This document shows positions 5,981 through 15,202 of a DNA stretch of 39,315 bases, one piece after another (position 1 is the first letter of the stretch; each line of letters opens with the position of its first letter). The stretch is from CAJCBL01 sp035298965 (GTDB taxonomy: Bacteria; Verrucomicrobiota; Verrucomicrobiia; Opitutales; Opitutaceae). The notes below the pieces were generated by a model. That model did not search any database and was not told the origin of the DNA. It saw nothing but the letters and a program-made list of their open reading frames with translations. The translations under genes were made by a program, and so were the position numbers. The stretch covers positions 1 through 39,315 of the forward strand of contig DATGXO010000252.1 of assembly GCA_035298965.1 (NCBI GenBank), given 5' to 3'.

Positions 5981-8902
5981 ATGACCGCTGATCGCACCAC
6001 GTTCTTGCGAATTCGTTGTTTCGTCCTGCGTTTGTCTCTCGCCGCCATGCTCGGCGTGCTGCCCGCGATTGCTGCGGCGCTCGGAGGCGAACGGTTTGTG
6101 AGTTTCGCTCCGGCGACTGGCGCCGCGCCGCTGGTGGTGGAGGGTGGTGCGGCGCCCTTGCTCGTCGACTCCGCGGATTGGTCGGGCGTGCAACGCGCGG
6201 CGCGCGATCTGCAGGCGGATGTGGCGCGCGTGTCCGGTATCGCGCCCGCGATGAATCCCGACGCGACGACAACGCGGCCGTTTGCGGTGATTGTCGGCAC
6301 GGTGGGACGAAGTGCGTTGATTGATGGACTGGTAAAGGCGGGCAAACTCGACGTGGCGCCGATCGCCGGCCGTTGGGAGGCGTTTCTGCTGCAGACCGTC
6401 GAGCAGCCGTTGCCGGGCGTAGAGCGCGCGCTCGTGATCGCGGGCAGCGACAAGCGCGGCACGATCTACGGCATCTACGAACTCTCGGAGCAGATCGGCG
6501 TGTCGCCGTGGTACTGGTGGGCGGATGTGCCGGTCGTCCATCGCGACGCGGTGTACGTGCCGTCGGTCAGCCGCGTGGATGCGGGTCCGGTGGTGAAGTA
6601 CCGCGGCATCTTCCTCAACGACGAGGCGCCTGCGCTCTCCGGCTGGGCTCAAGGAAAATTCGGCGGGATCAACAGCAAGCTGTACGCGCACGTCTTCGAG
6701 TTGATCCTCCGGCTGCGCGGCAACTACCTCTGGCCGGCGATGTGGAACAACGCCTTCAACGAGGACGATCCCGAGAGCCCGCGGCTCGCCGACGAGTACG
6801 GGATCGTGATGGGCACTTCGCACCATGAGCCGATGTTGCGCGCGCAGCAGGAGTGGGCGCGCCACGGCTCGGGGCCGTGGGATTACGCGAAGAACGGCAG
6901 AGTGCTGCGCGAGTTCTGGGCCGACGGCGTGCGCCGGAACCGCGACTACGAGAGCATCGTCACGCTCGCGATGCGCGGCGACGGCGACGAGCCGATGTCG
7001 GAAGACGCCAACGTGGCGTTGCTCGAGAAGATCGTCGCCGACCAACGCGCGATTCTCGCCAAGGAGGTCAACCCGGACGTGACGCAGATCCCGCAGCTCT
7101 GGGCGCTCTACAAGGAGGTGCAGGAATACTACGAGCGCGGCATGCGCGTGCCGGACGACGTGACGCTCCTCTGGTGCGACGACAACTGGGGCAACATCCG
7201 CCGCCTCCCCACCGCGGCCGAGCGCAAGCGCAGTGGCGGTGCGGGCGTCTACTACCACTTCGACTACGTCGGCGGCCCGCGGAGCTACAAGTGGCTGAAC
7301 ACCGTCCCGCTCACGAAAGTCTGGGAGCAGATGCACCTCGCCTGGCAGCACGAGGCGACGCGGATCTGGATCGTGAACGTCGGCGACCTCAAGCCGATGG
7401 AGTTCCCCATCGAGTTCTTCCTCACCTACGCGTGGGACCCGGCAAAACTGCCCTACGAGCGACTCGGCGAGTTTTCCGAACGCTGGGCCGCGCGCGAGTT
7501 CGGTTCGGAGCACGCGGCGGAAATCGCGGCGTTGGTAAACGGTTACACAAAGCGCAACTCCCGCCGGAAGCCGGAGATGATCACGCCCGACACGCTTAGC
7601 CTCGTGAACTACGGCGAAGCCGAGCGCGTGCTCGCCGAGTGGGCGGACCTCGTGGCGCGCGCGGAGGAGATCGAGGCGGCGCTGCCCGAGGCCGCGCGCG
7701 ACGCGTTCTTCCAGCTCGTGCTCTACCCGGTCAAGGCCTCGGCCAACTTGCAGGAGCTCTACGTCGCCGCCGGCCGCAACCGGCTCTACGCACTGCAAGG
7801 GCGCGTGAACGCGAACTCCGAGGCGAAATGCGTGCGTCAGCTCTTCGATGCCGACGCCGCGCTGGTGAATCGTTTCCACACGCTCAACGGCGGGAATTGG
7901 AACCACCAGATGGATCAGGTGAAGTTCGGATACACTACCTGGCAACAGCCGCCCGCGGAGGTGATGCCGGCGATCTCGCTGCTGCGTCCGAACAAGGGCG
8001 CGGTGGCGGGGCTCGCGATCGAAGGCTCCGAGACAGGTTGGCCGGTCTGGGGCGCGCCGCGGCCGATGCTGCCGTCAATCGATGCCTACGGCCGGCCGTC
8101 GCGCTGGATCGAGCTCTTCAACCGCGGCGACGCGGCGTACTCGTTCACCGCCACGCCCGACCAGCCGTGGCTGAAAGTGGAGCCGGCCGCAGGCGACGTG
8201 AAGGATACCACGCGCCTGGTGGTCAGCGTCGATTGGGCCACCGTGCCGGTGGGCAACACGACAGCCAAGATCGCGCTCCAGACGACGGGCGGGGAGACCT
8301 TCACTGTAGCGGTGCCGATCGTGAACCCGGCGGAGCTGCGGCCAGGCGCGTCTGCGGGGTTTATCGAGATCGACCAGCACCTCGCGATCGAGGCGCCGCA
8401 TTTCTCGCGCGCCATCGGTGATCGGGATGTCGAGTGGCGGGTGTTGCCGGATTTCGGCCGCACGCTCGGCGGCGTAACCATATTCCCGGTTCTCGCGACG
8501 GAGCGCGTCCCCGGCGGCAACTCAGCGCGGCTCGAGTACGATCTCCATTTCTTCTCGGCAGGTGCGGCGAAAGTGGAGTTCCACGTCGCGCCTTCGCTCG
8601 ACTTTCATCCCGAGCGCTCGTTGCGGATCGGGGTGTCGTTCGACGACGAGAAACCGCAGGTCCTCCGGATCGCCACGGATCCGAATACCTGGGAACCGTG
8701 GGGCACCGCGGTGGGCGAGGGCGTGCGGCGGGTGAGTTCGTTGCACCAGCTGGGTCGCGCCGGCCGGCACACGCTGAAAGTGTGGGCGGTCACGCCGGGC
8801 GTGGTGCTCGAGCGGATCGTGATCGACACCGGCCCAGCAAAAGCGCCGGGCGTGCGTCCCAGTTATCTTGGACCGGTCGAAAGCCCGCGCGGCGGAAACT
8901 GA
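5981..8902 (+). CDS. Secreted glycoside hydrolase family 115 (alpha-glucuronidase)
   Basis: GH115 enzymes remove (4-O-methyl)-glucuronic acid side chains from xylan or arabinogalactan-type polymers. The protein is 973 residues. Its basic, hydrophobic N-terminus (FVLRLSLAAMLGVLPAIAAA) looks like a Sec signal peptide, so it acts outside the cytoplasm. Family-typical blocks follow in order: YGIYELSEQIGVSPWYWWAD, VKYRGIFLNDEAPALSGWA, GNYLWPAMWNNAF, GTSHHEP, MRGDGDEPM, CDDNWGNIRRLP and YHFDYVGGPRSYKWLNT. The last about 170 residues (FIEIDQHLAIEAPHFSR...VLPDFGRTLGGVTIFP) match the C-terminal GH115 domain. I prefer the ATG at 5981 over 5912 because it places the signal peptide at the start. The aldolase gene 124 bp downstream fits a uronic-acid pathway. 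Confidence 0.92.
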   Translation: MTADRTTFLRIRCFVLRLSLAAMLGVLPAIAAALGGERFVSFAPATGAAPLVVEGGAAPLLVDSADWSGVQRAARDLQADVARVSGIAPAMNPDATTTRPFAVIVGTVGRSALIDGLVKAGKLDVAPIAGRWEAFLLQTVEQPLPGVERALVIAGSDKRGTIYGIYELSEQIGVSPWYWWADVPVVHRDAVYVPSVSRVDAGPVVKYRGIFLNDEAPALSGWAQGKFGGINSKLYAHVFELILRLRGNYLWPAMWNNAFNEDDPESPRLADEYGIVMGTSHHEPMLRAQQEWARHGSGPWDYAKNGRVLREFWADGVRRNRDYESIVTLAMRGDGDEPMSEDANVALLEKIVADQRAILAKEVNPDVTQIPQLWALYKEVQEYYERGMRVPDDVTLLWCDDNWGNIRRLPTAAERKRSGGAGVYYHFDYVGGPRSYKWLNTVPLTKVWEQMHLAWQHEATRIWIVNVGDLKPMEFPIEFFLTYAWDPAKLPYERLGEFSERWAAREFGSEHAAEIAALVNGYTKRNSRRKPEMITPDTLSLVNYGEAERVLAEWADLVARAEEIEAALPEAARDAFFQLVLYPVKASANLQELYVAAGRNRLYALQGRVNANSEAKCVRQLFDADAALVNRFHTLNGGNWNHQMDQVKFGYTTWQQPPAEVMPAISLLRPNKGAVAGLAIEGSETGWPVWGAPRPMLPSIDAYGRPSRWIELFNRGDAAYSFTATPDQPWLKVEPAAGDVKDTTRLVVSVDWATVPVGNTTAKIALQTTGGETFTVAVPIVNPAELRPGASAGFIEIDQHLAIEAPHFSRAIGDRDVEWRVLPDFGRTLGGVTIFPVLATERVPGGNSARLEYDLHFFSAGAAKVEFHVAPSLDFHPERSLRIGVSFDDEKPQVLRIATDPNTWEPWGTAVGEGVRRVSSLHQLGRAGRHTLKVWAVTPGVVLERIVIDTGPAKAPGVRPSYLGPVESPRGGN

Positions 8903-9026
8903 GCTTCGCGTTTCGCGTGTGCGGCGGTGTGGCGCGGGCCACTGATGGGTCGCACTGTCCGGTCTCCGTCGACCTGATCGGCGATTGTCTCCGCGCGCGG
9001 CGATCGACAAGAGTGCCGGATATCCC

Positions 9027-9671
9027 ATGAAGAAAGAAGCCGTCCTCGCCAAACTGAAGACCGAGAAGGTCGTCGCGATCATCCGCACCGACAGCGCCGA
9101 TGGCCTGCTCGATTGCGCCAAAGCGCTCGCTGCCGGCGGCCTGACCGCCATCGAGCTCACGATGACGACGCCTGGCGCGATCCGGATGCTCGAGCGCGCG
9201 AGCGCGGAAATGCCGGAGTTTCTCTTCGGCCTGGGCACGGTGCTCGACGCGGAGACGGCGCGGATGGGCATCCTCGCCGGCGCGAAGTTCGTCGTCACCC
9301 CAGCGCTCCGGCCCGAGGTGATCACGTGCTGCCACCGCTACTCGATTCCGGTGTTCCCCGGTGCGCTCACGCCCACGGAGATCATCACGGCGTGGGAAGC
9401 CGGCGCGGATGCGGTGAAGGTTTTCCCGGCGGAGTTCTTCGGACCGAACTATATCAAATCCGTGAAGGCGCCGTTTCCGCAGATCGAGTTCGTTCCCACC
9501 GGCGGCGTGACGCCCGAGACGATCGGCGCGTTCCTGAAGGCTGGTGCGATGGCGACCGCGGCCGGTTCGGCGCTCGTCGACCAGAAGATGCTCAAAGAGA
9601 AGAACTGGGCGGCGATCACGGCCCGCGCGGCGCAGTTCGTGGAAGCGGTCAAGGCGGCCGGCGTGAAGTAA
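9027..9671 (+). CDS. eda: KDPG/KHG-type class I aldolase
   Basis: This enzyme family cleaves 2-keto-3-deoxy-6-phosphogluconate (or related 2-keto acids) to pyruvate and an aldehyde, the last step of uronic acid breakdown through the Entner-Doudoroff branch. The 214-residue protein has the family's length and (beta/alpha)8 motifs. The Schiff-base lysine is K131 in AVKVFPAEFFGP. The general acid/base is E43 in AIELTMTTPG. Phosphate-binding motifs are GLGTV and PTGGV. The position that is Arg in E. coli Eda (E-V-T-L-R) is Thr47 here, so the preferred substrate cannot be fixed from sequence. The start ATG lies at 9027. A strong terminator follows, and the GH115 gene upstream suggests joint glucuronate use. 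Confidence 0.9.
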   Translation: MKKEAVLAKLKTEKVVAIIRTDSADGLLDCAKALAAGGLTAIELTMTTPGAIRMLERASAEMPEFLFGLGTVLDAETARMGILAGAKFVVTPALRPEVITCCHRYSIPVFPGALTPTEIITAWEAGADAVKVFPAEFFGPNYIKSVKAPFPQIEFVPTGGVTPETIGAFLKAGAMATAAGSALVDQKMLKEKNWAAITARAAQFVEAVKAAGVK

Positions 9672-9699
9672 TCTCGGCGCACGATCCGATTTTTCCTCG

Positions 9700-9729
9700 G
9701 CCCGCGGACTTTGCTCTGCGGGCTTTTTT
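9700..9729 (+). terminator. Rho-independent terminator after the aldolase gene
   Basis: A six-pair GC stem, GCCCGC (9700-9705) with GCGGGC (9718-9723), is followed directly by six T. It lies 29 bases after the aldolase stop, in the gap between it and the convergent kinase gene. Confidence 0.85.
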
Positions 9730-9762
9730 GCGTCCGAAGCTTCGCGCCGCGGGCGTCACCGA

Positions 9763-12700
9763 TCAGTTGCGTCGTGCGGCGAGCAGCTTGGCGATGAGCT
9801 CGAGCAGATTCTCGGTGCGGTATGGCTTCGGGAGAACATGGGCGCCCGCGGGAATGTTTTCGTGCTGCTCGACGGAATCCGCCGCGTAGCCGCTGGCGAA
9901 AATCACCGGCACATCGGGACGCACTGCGCGGCAGCGCTCGGCCGCCTCGAAACCGCTCAAGCGCGGCATCATGACGTCGAAGAACAACAGATCGATGCTC
10001 CCGGGATTGCGTTCGAAGTGCTCCACCGCCTCCAGGCCGTCGCCGACGGGATGCACGGAGTAGCCGGCGTGTTTCAACGCTGCGACGGCCACGCGGCGGA
10101 TCGGCGCGTTATCCTCGGCGAGGAGGATCGTGCCGCCGAGCGGCGCGGCGGCTCGCGGGGCGGTCTCGGCGGCGGTGGGTGCGGGCGGAGATTCGGTCTG
10201 CAACGGCAGGTGAATCGTGAACGTGGCGCCCTCGCCGGGGCGGCTGGAGACCTCGATGGAGCCGCCGTGCTGGTGCACGATGCCGTAGACGACCGCGAGG
10301 CCGAGGCCGGTGCCTTTGTCGCGTGGTTTGGTGGTGAAGAACGGCTCGAAGATCCGGTCGCGCGTGGCTTCGTCCATGCCGTGTCCGGTATCCGAGATAC
10401 GGAGCTCAGCGAGCGGGTCTTCGGTGGGGCGGCCGAGTTTGCCGGCCCTGATTGAATCGACGACCGTCGCGAGGCTGAGCGCGAGATCGCCGCCGCGCGG
10501 CATGGCGTCGCGGGCATTGAGGCAGAGGTTGAGCAGCACCTGCTCGAGTTGCCCGCGATCGGCCAACACGATGAGCGGGCGGGCGGCAGGCTTGATCTCG
10601 ATCCGGATGTTTTCCGGCAGCACGCGGCGGAGCATCCTGATGTGGTCGGCCACGAAGGTGTTCAGGTCGGTGTGCTCGCGGGCGAGCGCCTGCCGGCGAC
10701 TGAAGGCCAACAGCTGGCGCGTCATCTGGGAGGCGCGCTGGACGGATCTGGCGATCTCGCGGAGGCACTCGTGTTGTTCGTGCGGCGACACGCCTTCCGT
10801 CCCGGCGAGCTGGGCGTTGCCGCCGATGACCTGGAGGAGGTTGTTGAAATCATGCGCGATGCCGCCGGCGAGCAAGCCCACGGCCTCGAGCTTCTGCGCA
10901 TGGCGGAGCTGCTCCTCGAGCGAGGCCTGGCGCTCATTGGCGGCGCGCAGATCGGTGACATCGCGGATGAACGAGAGGAGCGCGGGCCGGCCGTCCCACT
11001 CGATGGAGGTGACGTTCGACTGCACCCACCGGCACGACCCGTCGCGGCGCACGAGCTGCCAGCCGGGATGCAGGGGAGGGTGTTCGCCGCGGAGCGCCGC
11101 GAGGCTGCGCGTCTTCAACTCCTCGCGATAGGCGGGCGCGATGAAGTTTTCCCACACGGAGCGGTCGACAAGCGGCTCGTCCCTTCCATGGCCGAGCAGG
11201 AGGTGGGCGGCGGGGTTGGCGAAACGGATGACGCCGTCCTGGTGGACGATGATCCCGACCAGCGCGGATTCGACGAGCGTGCGATAGCGCATCTGGCTGC
11301 GGGCGAGGGCGGCGGCGGCCTGCGTGCGCTCGGTCACGTCGTGGAAGACGCCGAGGATCGTATCGCCGCGTTCGCCGGCGGCGGGCTCGAGGAGAAGGCG
11401 CGCCTCGAAATTGCGCGGGCCCGCCGGAGTGGCGTACGAGAACTCGAACGTGACGGGTTTCCGGGTCGCGACGGCTTCGGCGATGAATCTCCTCCAGACT
11501 TCCACCCGCTCGGGCGGATGACCGACCTCCTCCAGCGTGCGGCCGAGCACCGCGGCAGACGGAAGGCCGGTGGCGCGTTCGTGCGCCGGGTTGGCGAAGA
11601 GATAGCGGCCGGCGCAATCGAGGCGCACGATCACGTCGAGTGTATTCTCGGCGAGGGTGCGCAACTGCTGTTCGCCCTCAGCGAGGGCGCGGATCGCCTT
11701 CTCGCGGGCGGCGATGCCTTCGCGGAGAGAATTGCGCGTCTCCACAACGGTCTCGGAGAGCAGCGCGAGCTCGGCGACCGGAGCGACCACGGGCGGGGCG
11801 GGTTCAAGATCGAGCGCAGCGATGCGGCGGGCCTGCTCGGCGAGCGTGGCAAGCGGGGTCGAGAGTCGCCGCGCGAGCAACACGGCGGCCCCGGTGGCGA
11901 TGAGCAAGGCGATCGCCCCGACCATCAGGATCATCCGCTGATGGGCTTGCGCCGCAGGTACGAGGTCGGATTCGGGTAACAGCACCGCGATCCAGAGGAG
12001 GCGACCAGAACCGATGTTGAACGGCACGAAACCCGCCCACCAGGTTTCGCCTTCAAACCGGACCTGGAACTGACTCGTGGTGTGTGCGTGGGCTTCGCGC
12101 CAGACCGCGGCGGTGTGCGTTACCAACGGGAAGCCGGCCTCGGCGAGCGGCTGCATGATCGTGGCGGTGGCGCGCGCGGCGTCCGCGGGGGCCGCTTCCC
12201 GGGGCGGGCCGAGCAGGAGATCGTCCTCGGTGAGGATGAGCAGTTGCCCGCGCGCGGTGGGGCGGGCGGAACGGGTGAACGAGGCGATTTCGTCGAGCAG
12301 GAGATCGTAGGCGACGATGAGCAGGCGGCCGCCGGGATCGCGCGCGGCGACGGAGGCCGAGATGCCCGGTTTGCGGGTGGTGAAGAGCGGATACACCTCC
12401 GTCCAGGCGATCAGATCGGCGCCCGCCAGATGGGCCTCGTCGAGCGGCATGTCGGCGAAACGCGCCAGCGCTGCGCGGTGCCAAGGCCGCAGGCGGCCGT
12501 CGTAGCCGGGCAACGGAAGTTCCCAGGACATCAGAGGTGTGCGGCCGATCTCGTCCCATAGCGTCCAGCGGCTGGTCTCGCCCCATTCGGCGGGACGGAA
12601 ATCGCGGGTGAAGAACTGCAGCGCGCGCCCTTCCGGCGCCGGAGGCAGCGAGGAGGCGATCGGCGCCAGCACGGGGGAGTTGCGGACAGCGGGCGTGTAG

Positions 12701-13038
12701 CGCATCACCAGGAACTGGCTACCGGAGAGATCGCCGACCATCAGCGAGTCGACGTGCTGGAGCGAGAAGAGGTTCGTGTAGAGTCGATCCTTCAGGTGCT
12801 CGGGATCACGCGTGGAGTAGCGGCCGATGCGGATCGAGGCGTAATCCTCGGTGACCTTCTGCCGGATCGGGTCGAAGATCCGGTGCAGCCGGCTGTCGGT
12901 CTCGCGTTGCACGCTGCGCATGAGCAGGTCGGCCTGTTTTTGGGCGAGTACGCGGGTGCCGGCGTACGAGGCGATCAGCAGCGTGGCGGTGACGGCGAGC
13001 AGCAGAAACGCAAACGCGATCCAGAGCGCCTGCCGCAT
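9763..13038 (-). CDS. Membrane hybrid sensor histidine kinase (sensor-HAMP-PAS-PAS-HisKA-HATPase-REC)
   Basis: This is a signalling kinase that autophosphorylates on His and passes the phosphate to its own receiver. Numbered from the ATG at 13038 (1091 residues), a membrane segment lies at about 3-26 (LWIAFAFLLLAVTATLLIAS). An extracytoplasmic sensor of about 340 residues follows, then a second membrane segment at about 368-390 and a HAMP-like linker. Two PAS domains lie at about 460-690. HisKA has the phospho-acceptor in GGIAHDFNN (about 726). The HATPase has N box NLCLNARDAM, DTGHGMDE and KGTGLGLAVV. The C-terminal receiver has FFDVMMP (Asp near 1023) and LPKPYR. An upstream GTG at 13158 would add 40 charged residues. 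I prefer the ATG directly before the first membrane helix. The signal and output are unknown. Confidence 0.92.
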   Translation of the reverse strand: MRQALWIAFAFLLLAVTATLLIASYAGTRVLAQKQADLLMRSVQRETDSRLHRIFDPIRQKVTEDYASIRIGRYSTRDPEHLKDRLYTNLFSLQHVDSLMVGDLSGSQFLVMRYTPAVRNSPVLAPIASSLPPAPEGRALQFFTRDFRPAEWGETSRWTLWDEIGRTPLMSWELPLPGYDGRLRPWHRAALARFADMPLDEAHLAGADLIAWTEVYPLFTTRKPGISASVAARDPGGRLLIVAYDLLLDEIASFTRSARPTARGQLLILTEDDLLLGPPREAAPADAARATATIMQPLAEAGFPLVTHTAAVWREAHAHTTSQFQVRFEGETWWAGFVPFNIGSGRLLWIAVLLPESDLVPAAQAHQRMILMVGAIALLIATGAAVLLARRLSTPLATLAEQARRIAALDLEPAPPVVAPVAELALLSETVVETRNSLREGIAAREKAIRALAEGEQQLRTLAENTLDVIVRLDCAGRYLFANPAHERATGLPSAAVLGRTLEEVGHPPERVEVWRRFIAEAVATRKPVTFEFSYATPAGPRNFEARLLLEPAAGERGDTILGVFHDVTERTQAAAALARSQMRYRTLVESALVGIIVHQDGVIRFANPAAHLLLGHGRDEPLVDRSVWENFIAPAYREELKTRSLAALRGEHPPLHPGWQLVRRDGSCRWVQSNVTSIEWDGRPALLSFIRDVTDLRAANERQASLEEQLRHAQKLEAVGLLAGGIAHDFNNLLQVIGGNAQLAGTEGVSPHEQHECLREIARSVQRASQMTRQLLAFSRRQALAREHTDLNTFVADHIRMLRRVLPENIRIEIKPAARPLIVLADRGQLEQVLLNLCLNARDAMPRGGDLALSLATVVDSIRAGKLGRPTEDPLAELRISDTGHGMDEATRDRIFEPFFTTKPRDKGTGLGLAVVYGIVHQHGGSIEVSSRPGEGATFTIHLPLQTESPPAPTAAETAPRAAAPLGGTILLAEDNAPIRRVAVAALKHAGYSVHPVGDGLEAVEHFERNPGSIDLLFFDVMMPRLSGFEAAERCRAVRPDVPVIFASGYAADSVEQHENIPAGAHVLPKPYRTENLLELIAKLLAARRN

Positions 13039-13170
13039 GGTCAGGCGCGGCCGAAGGGGGGCTGCGGTCGGGGATGTCGCGGGTTTCACTCGCGTGCGAG
13101 TACTGCGGCCGCAAACGTCTGCGGAGGCAACGCGTTTCCCCGCACCGGCTGGCGACACCTGAAAACAGCT

Positions 13171-13198
13171 CGGCCGTCACGGGAGTCCATGACGGCCG
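13171..13198. repeat. 9-bp inverted repeat upstream of the hybrid kinase
   Basis: CGGCCGTCA (13171-13179) and TGACGGCCG (13190-13198) form a perfect dyad with a 10-base spacer. It lies just upstream of both possible kinase starts on the minus strand. It could be an operator or an RNA hairpin; no function can be shown. Confidence 0.5.
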
Positions 13199-13422
13199 CA
13201 AGGTCTCGCATAGGGGATATGGAACCTCTGGAAAGGGTAGTCGCGACGCTCGCCGATCGAGCGCGCGTGGCCGAACGCGAGGCATTCAGGCGGCCGCGAT
13301 GAACCCGGCGCCGCGACGCGATGTCAACGCGCCGGCGGCGGCGTCCGCGGGGTCCACGTTTGGTCAATGCATCGTGCGGCGCCGATCCGGCCGCCGCCAT
13401 CCGGCGGTGCGCCGGCGGGCGC
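13199..13422. other. Non-coding gap between the kinase and the CPBP protease gene
   Basis: With the shorter kinase start the full gap is 13039-13422. Apart from the dyad at 13171-13198 I see no small gene, terminator or clear promoter. The sequence is very GC-rich, and all frames contain long but low-quality open stretches. Confidence 0.4.
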
Positions 13423-14034
13423 TCAATACCAGCCGGCGATGAAACCCGCGGCGGCCTTGGCGGCGAACACACCGAGGTTTTTCGTGAGATGCGCGACGAT
13501 GCAGGGCAGGAGCGAGCGCGCGGGGTTGAACGCGGCGAAGCGCAGCGCGTAGAACCAGAGCGAGCCGACGAAGATCATCGCGGTGCTGAACCAGGCTTTG
13601 ATGGTGAACGTGAATTCGAGCTTCCCGTCCGTCCAGCTCCACAGAAACGGGTGCGCCAGCGCGAACACGACCGAGAAGCCCACGATGCTGCCCCAGAGGG
13701 CGGCGCGGCCGCGGTTCGTGACGACGAGGAAACCGCGGAAGGCGAGTTCCTCGGTGAACGAGGCGGCAAACGTGTACAGGCTCCAGAGCACGGTGACGGT
13801 CTTCTGCTGCGCGGTCAGCCCGAGCGCGTTTTCGCCGAGGATCTCGATGGCGAGCAACGCCGCGGAGCCGAGCACGGCGATAACGAGCAGGCGTCGTTCG
13901 CAGGGCACGGCGCCCGGGAATGCGCGGGGATTCGGGCGGCCGGCTCGGGCGGCGCGCAGATCGCTCCACCAGAGATGGAACAGCGCCGCGGAAACCACGA
14001 TCATCACGACCAACAGAAGGGGGTTCTCGCTCAT
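13423..14034 (-). CDS. CPBP (CAAX/Abi) family intramembrane metalloprotease
   Basis: This family of membrane-embedded proteases includes prenyl-protein proteases and bacteriocin self-immunity proteins. The 203-residue protein has several hydrophobic helices, starting with LLLVVMIVVSAALFHLW. The family motif is present as TEELAFRG (E-E-x3-R). The supporting metal-ligand histidines lie in VFALAHPF and CIVAHLTKN. The start ATG at 14034 has only 48 bases between it and the divergent prenyl synthase gene at 14083. That divergent pairing may share a promoter region, but a functional link to prenyl metabolism is only a suggestion. The substrate is unknown. Confidence 0.85.
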   Translation of the reverse strand: MSENPLLLVVMIVVSAALFHLWWSDLRAARAGRPNPRAFPGAVPCERRLLVIAVLGSAALLAIEILGENALGLTAQQKTVTVLWSLYTFAASFTEELAFRGFLVVTNRGRAALWGSIVGFSVVFALAHPFLWSWTDGKLEFTFTIKAWFSTAMIFVGSLWFYALRFAAFNPARSLLPCIVAHLTKNLGVFAAKAAAGFIAGWY

Positions 14035-14082
14035 CGGTGAGTCGGGCTGAGATATTGGTTAGCCATTTCGGACGCCGGTCTC

Positions 14083-15126
14083 ATGGTAGCGAGCATGTCG
14101 GCCTTGGAACCGTCGAGCCAAATCCCGCTTCGTGACCGCGACTTCACCGCGGTGCTGCAACTGCTGCAGCCGGGCATGCGCGCGTTGGATGTGGTGCTGC
14201 GCGAGCAGGTGGCGCATTTCGAGCCCGAGGTGCGGGAACTCGCCGCCTACTGCCTGGAATCGACGGGCAAACGCCTGCGGCCGCTTCTGGTTTTTCTCGC
14301 CGGCTGGAGTGGTGGCGGTGAACCGGATCCGCTGCTCGTGCGCGCCGCGGCGGTCGTCGAGATGACGCACCTCGCGACGCTCGTGCACGACGACATCATG
14401 GACCACGCGATGCTCCGGCGCGGGCGCGCGACGGTGTCGGCGAAGGACGGCCCGGCGGTCGCGGTGCTGCTCGGGGATGCGTTGTTCGCGCAGTCGGTCT
14501 GGCTCTCGACCCAATTTCCGACGACCGAGGTCTGCCGTAGCGTGTCGGTGGCGACGCGCCAGGTTTGCACCGGCGAAATCGTGCAGACGCTCGGCGGCGC
14601 GACCGCTGCGCCGTCGCGTGAGCGGTATCGGCGGATCATCGACTTGAAGACGGCGGAGCTCTTCCACGTGTCGTGCCGGCTTGGCGCGCGGCTCGGCGGA
14701 GGCAGCGACGAGTTTGTCGCCGCGGCGGGGCGTTTCGGCCGTCGGCTTGGCATCGCCTACCAGATCTACGACGACCTCACGGATTTCGTCGGCACGGCGG
14801 AGGGCGCCGGCAAGACGCTCGGCACTGATTGGGCGAGCGGGAAACTGACGTTGCCGATGCTCTGCCTGCTTGAGCGCAGCGCGCCGGCGGAGGCCGAGCA
14901 GATCCTGCGGCAGTTGCGCACCGGCGAAGCGAGCGTGTGGCCGGAAATCCTCACGCGGATGCGCCAGCTCGGGGTGTTTGCGCAGGTCGCAGACGAAGCT
15001 CGAGCCGAGATCGCCGCCGCCCGTGCCGAGCTTGCGGAGTGGGCTGGGCGGCCGGCCGCGCCGATGTTGGGGGAACTCGCGAGCTACCTCGAGGGTCAGT
15101 TGGCGAAACTTTTAGCCGTGTCATGA
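14083..15126 (+). CDS. Trans-isoprenyl (polyprenyl) diphosphate synthase
   Basis: This is an all-helical enzyme that condenses isopentenyl diphosphate onto an allylic diphosphate to make long prenyl chains for quinones. The 347-residue protein has GKRLRP (substrate binding), the first Asp-rich motif VHDDIMD and its partner RRGRATV. It also has LLGDALFAQS, KTAELF and the second Asp-rich motif YQIYDDLTDF, all in the right order. The length fits octaprenyl/solanesyl or heptaprenyl component II types, but product length cannot be read safely. Either ATG (14083 or 14095) is possible. It is divergent from the CPBP protease and lies 76 bases upstream of the sigma factor gene. Confidence 0.92.
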   Translation: MVASMSALEPSSQIPLRDRDFTAVLQLLQPGMRALDVVLREQVAHFEPEVRELAAYCLESTGKRLRPLLVFLAGWSGGGEPDPLLVRAAAVVEMTHLATLVHDDIMDHAMLRRGRATVSAKDGPAVAVLLGDALFAQSVWLSTQFPTTEVCRSVSVATRQVCTGEIVQTLGGATAAPSRERYRRIIDLKTAELFHVSCRLGARLGGGSDEFVAAAGRFGRRLGIAYQIYDDLTDFVGTAEGAGKTLGTDWASGKLTLPMLCLLERSAPAEAEQILRQLRTGEASVWPEILTRMRQLGVFAQVADEARAEIAAARAELAEWAGRPAAPMLGELASYLEGQLAKLLAVS

Positions 15127-15202
15127 CAATTCTCCCGCCACCCGCACTTGCCAGCCGGGCGCGGGAAACTAGGTTCTGCGGCCGCGCCACCCCGACTTGA
15201 CG

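Noticed and set aside
5684..7945. Open minus-strand frame of 753 codons opposite the GH115 gene
   Set aside because: It is rich in Arg, His and Val with no domain. High GC removes stop codons on the opposite strand, and the plus-strand GH115 motifs are unambiguous.
10549..11979. Open plus-strand frame opposite the hybrid kinase
   Set aside because: No domain pattern, and it lies wholly inside the kinase.
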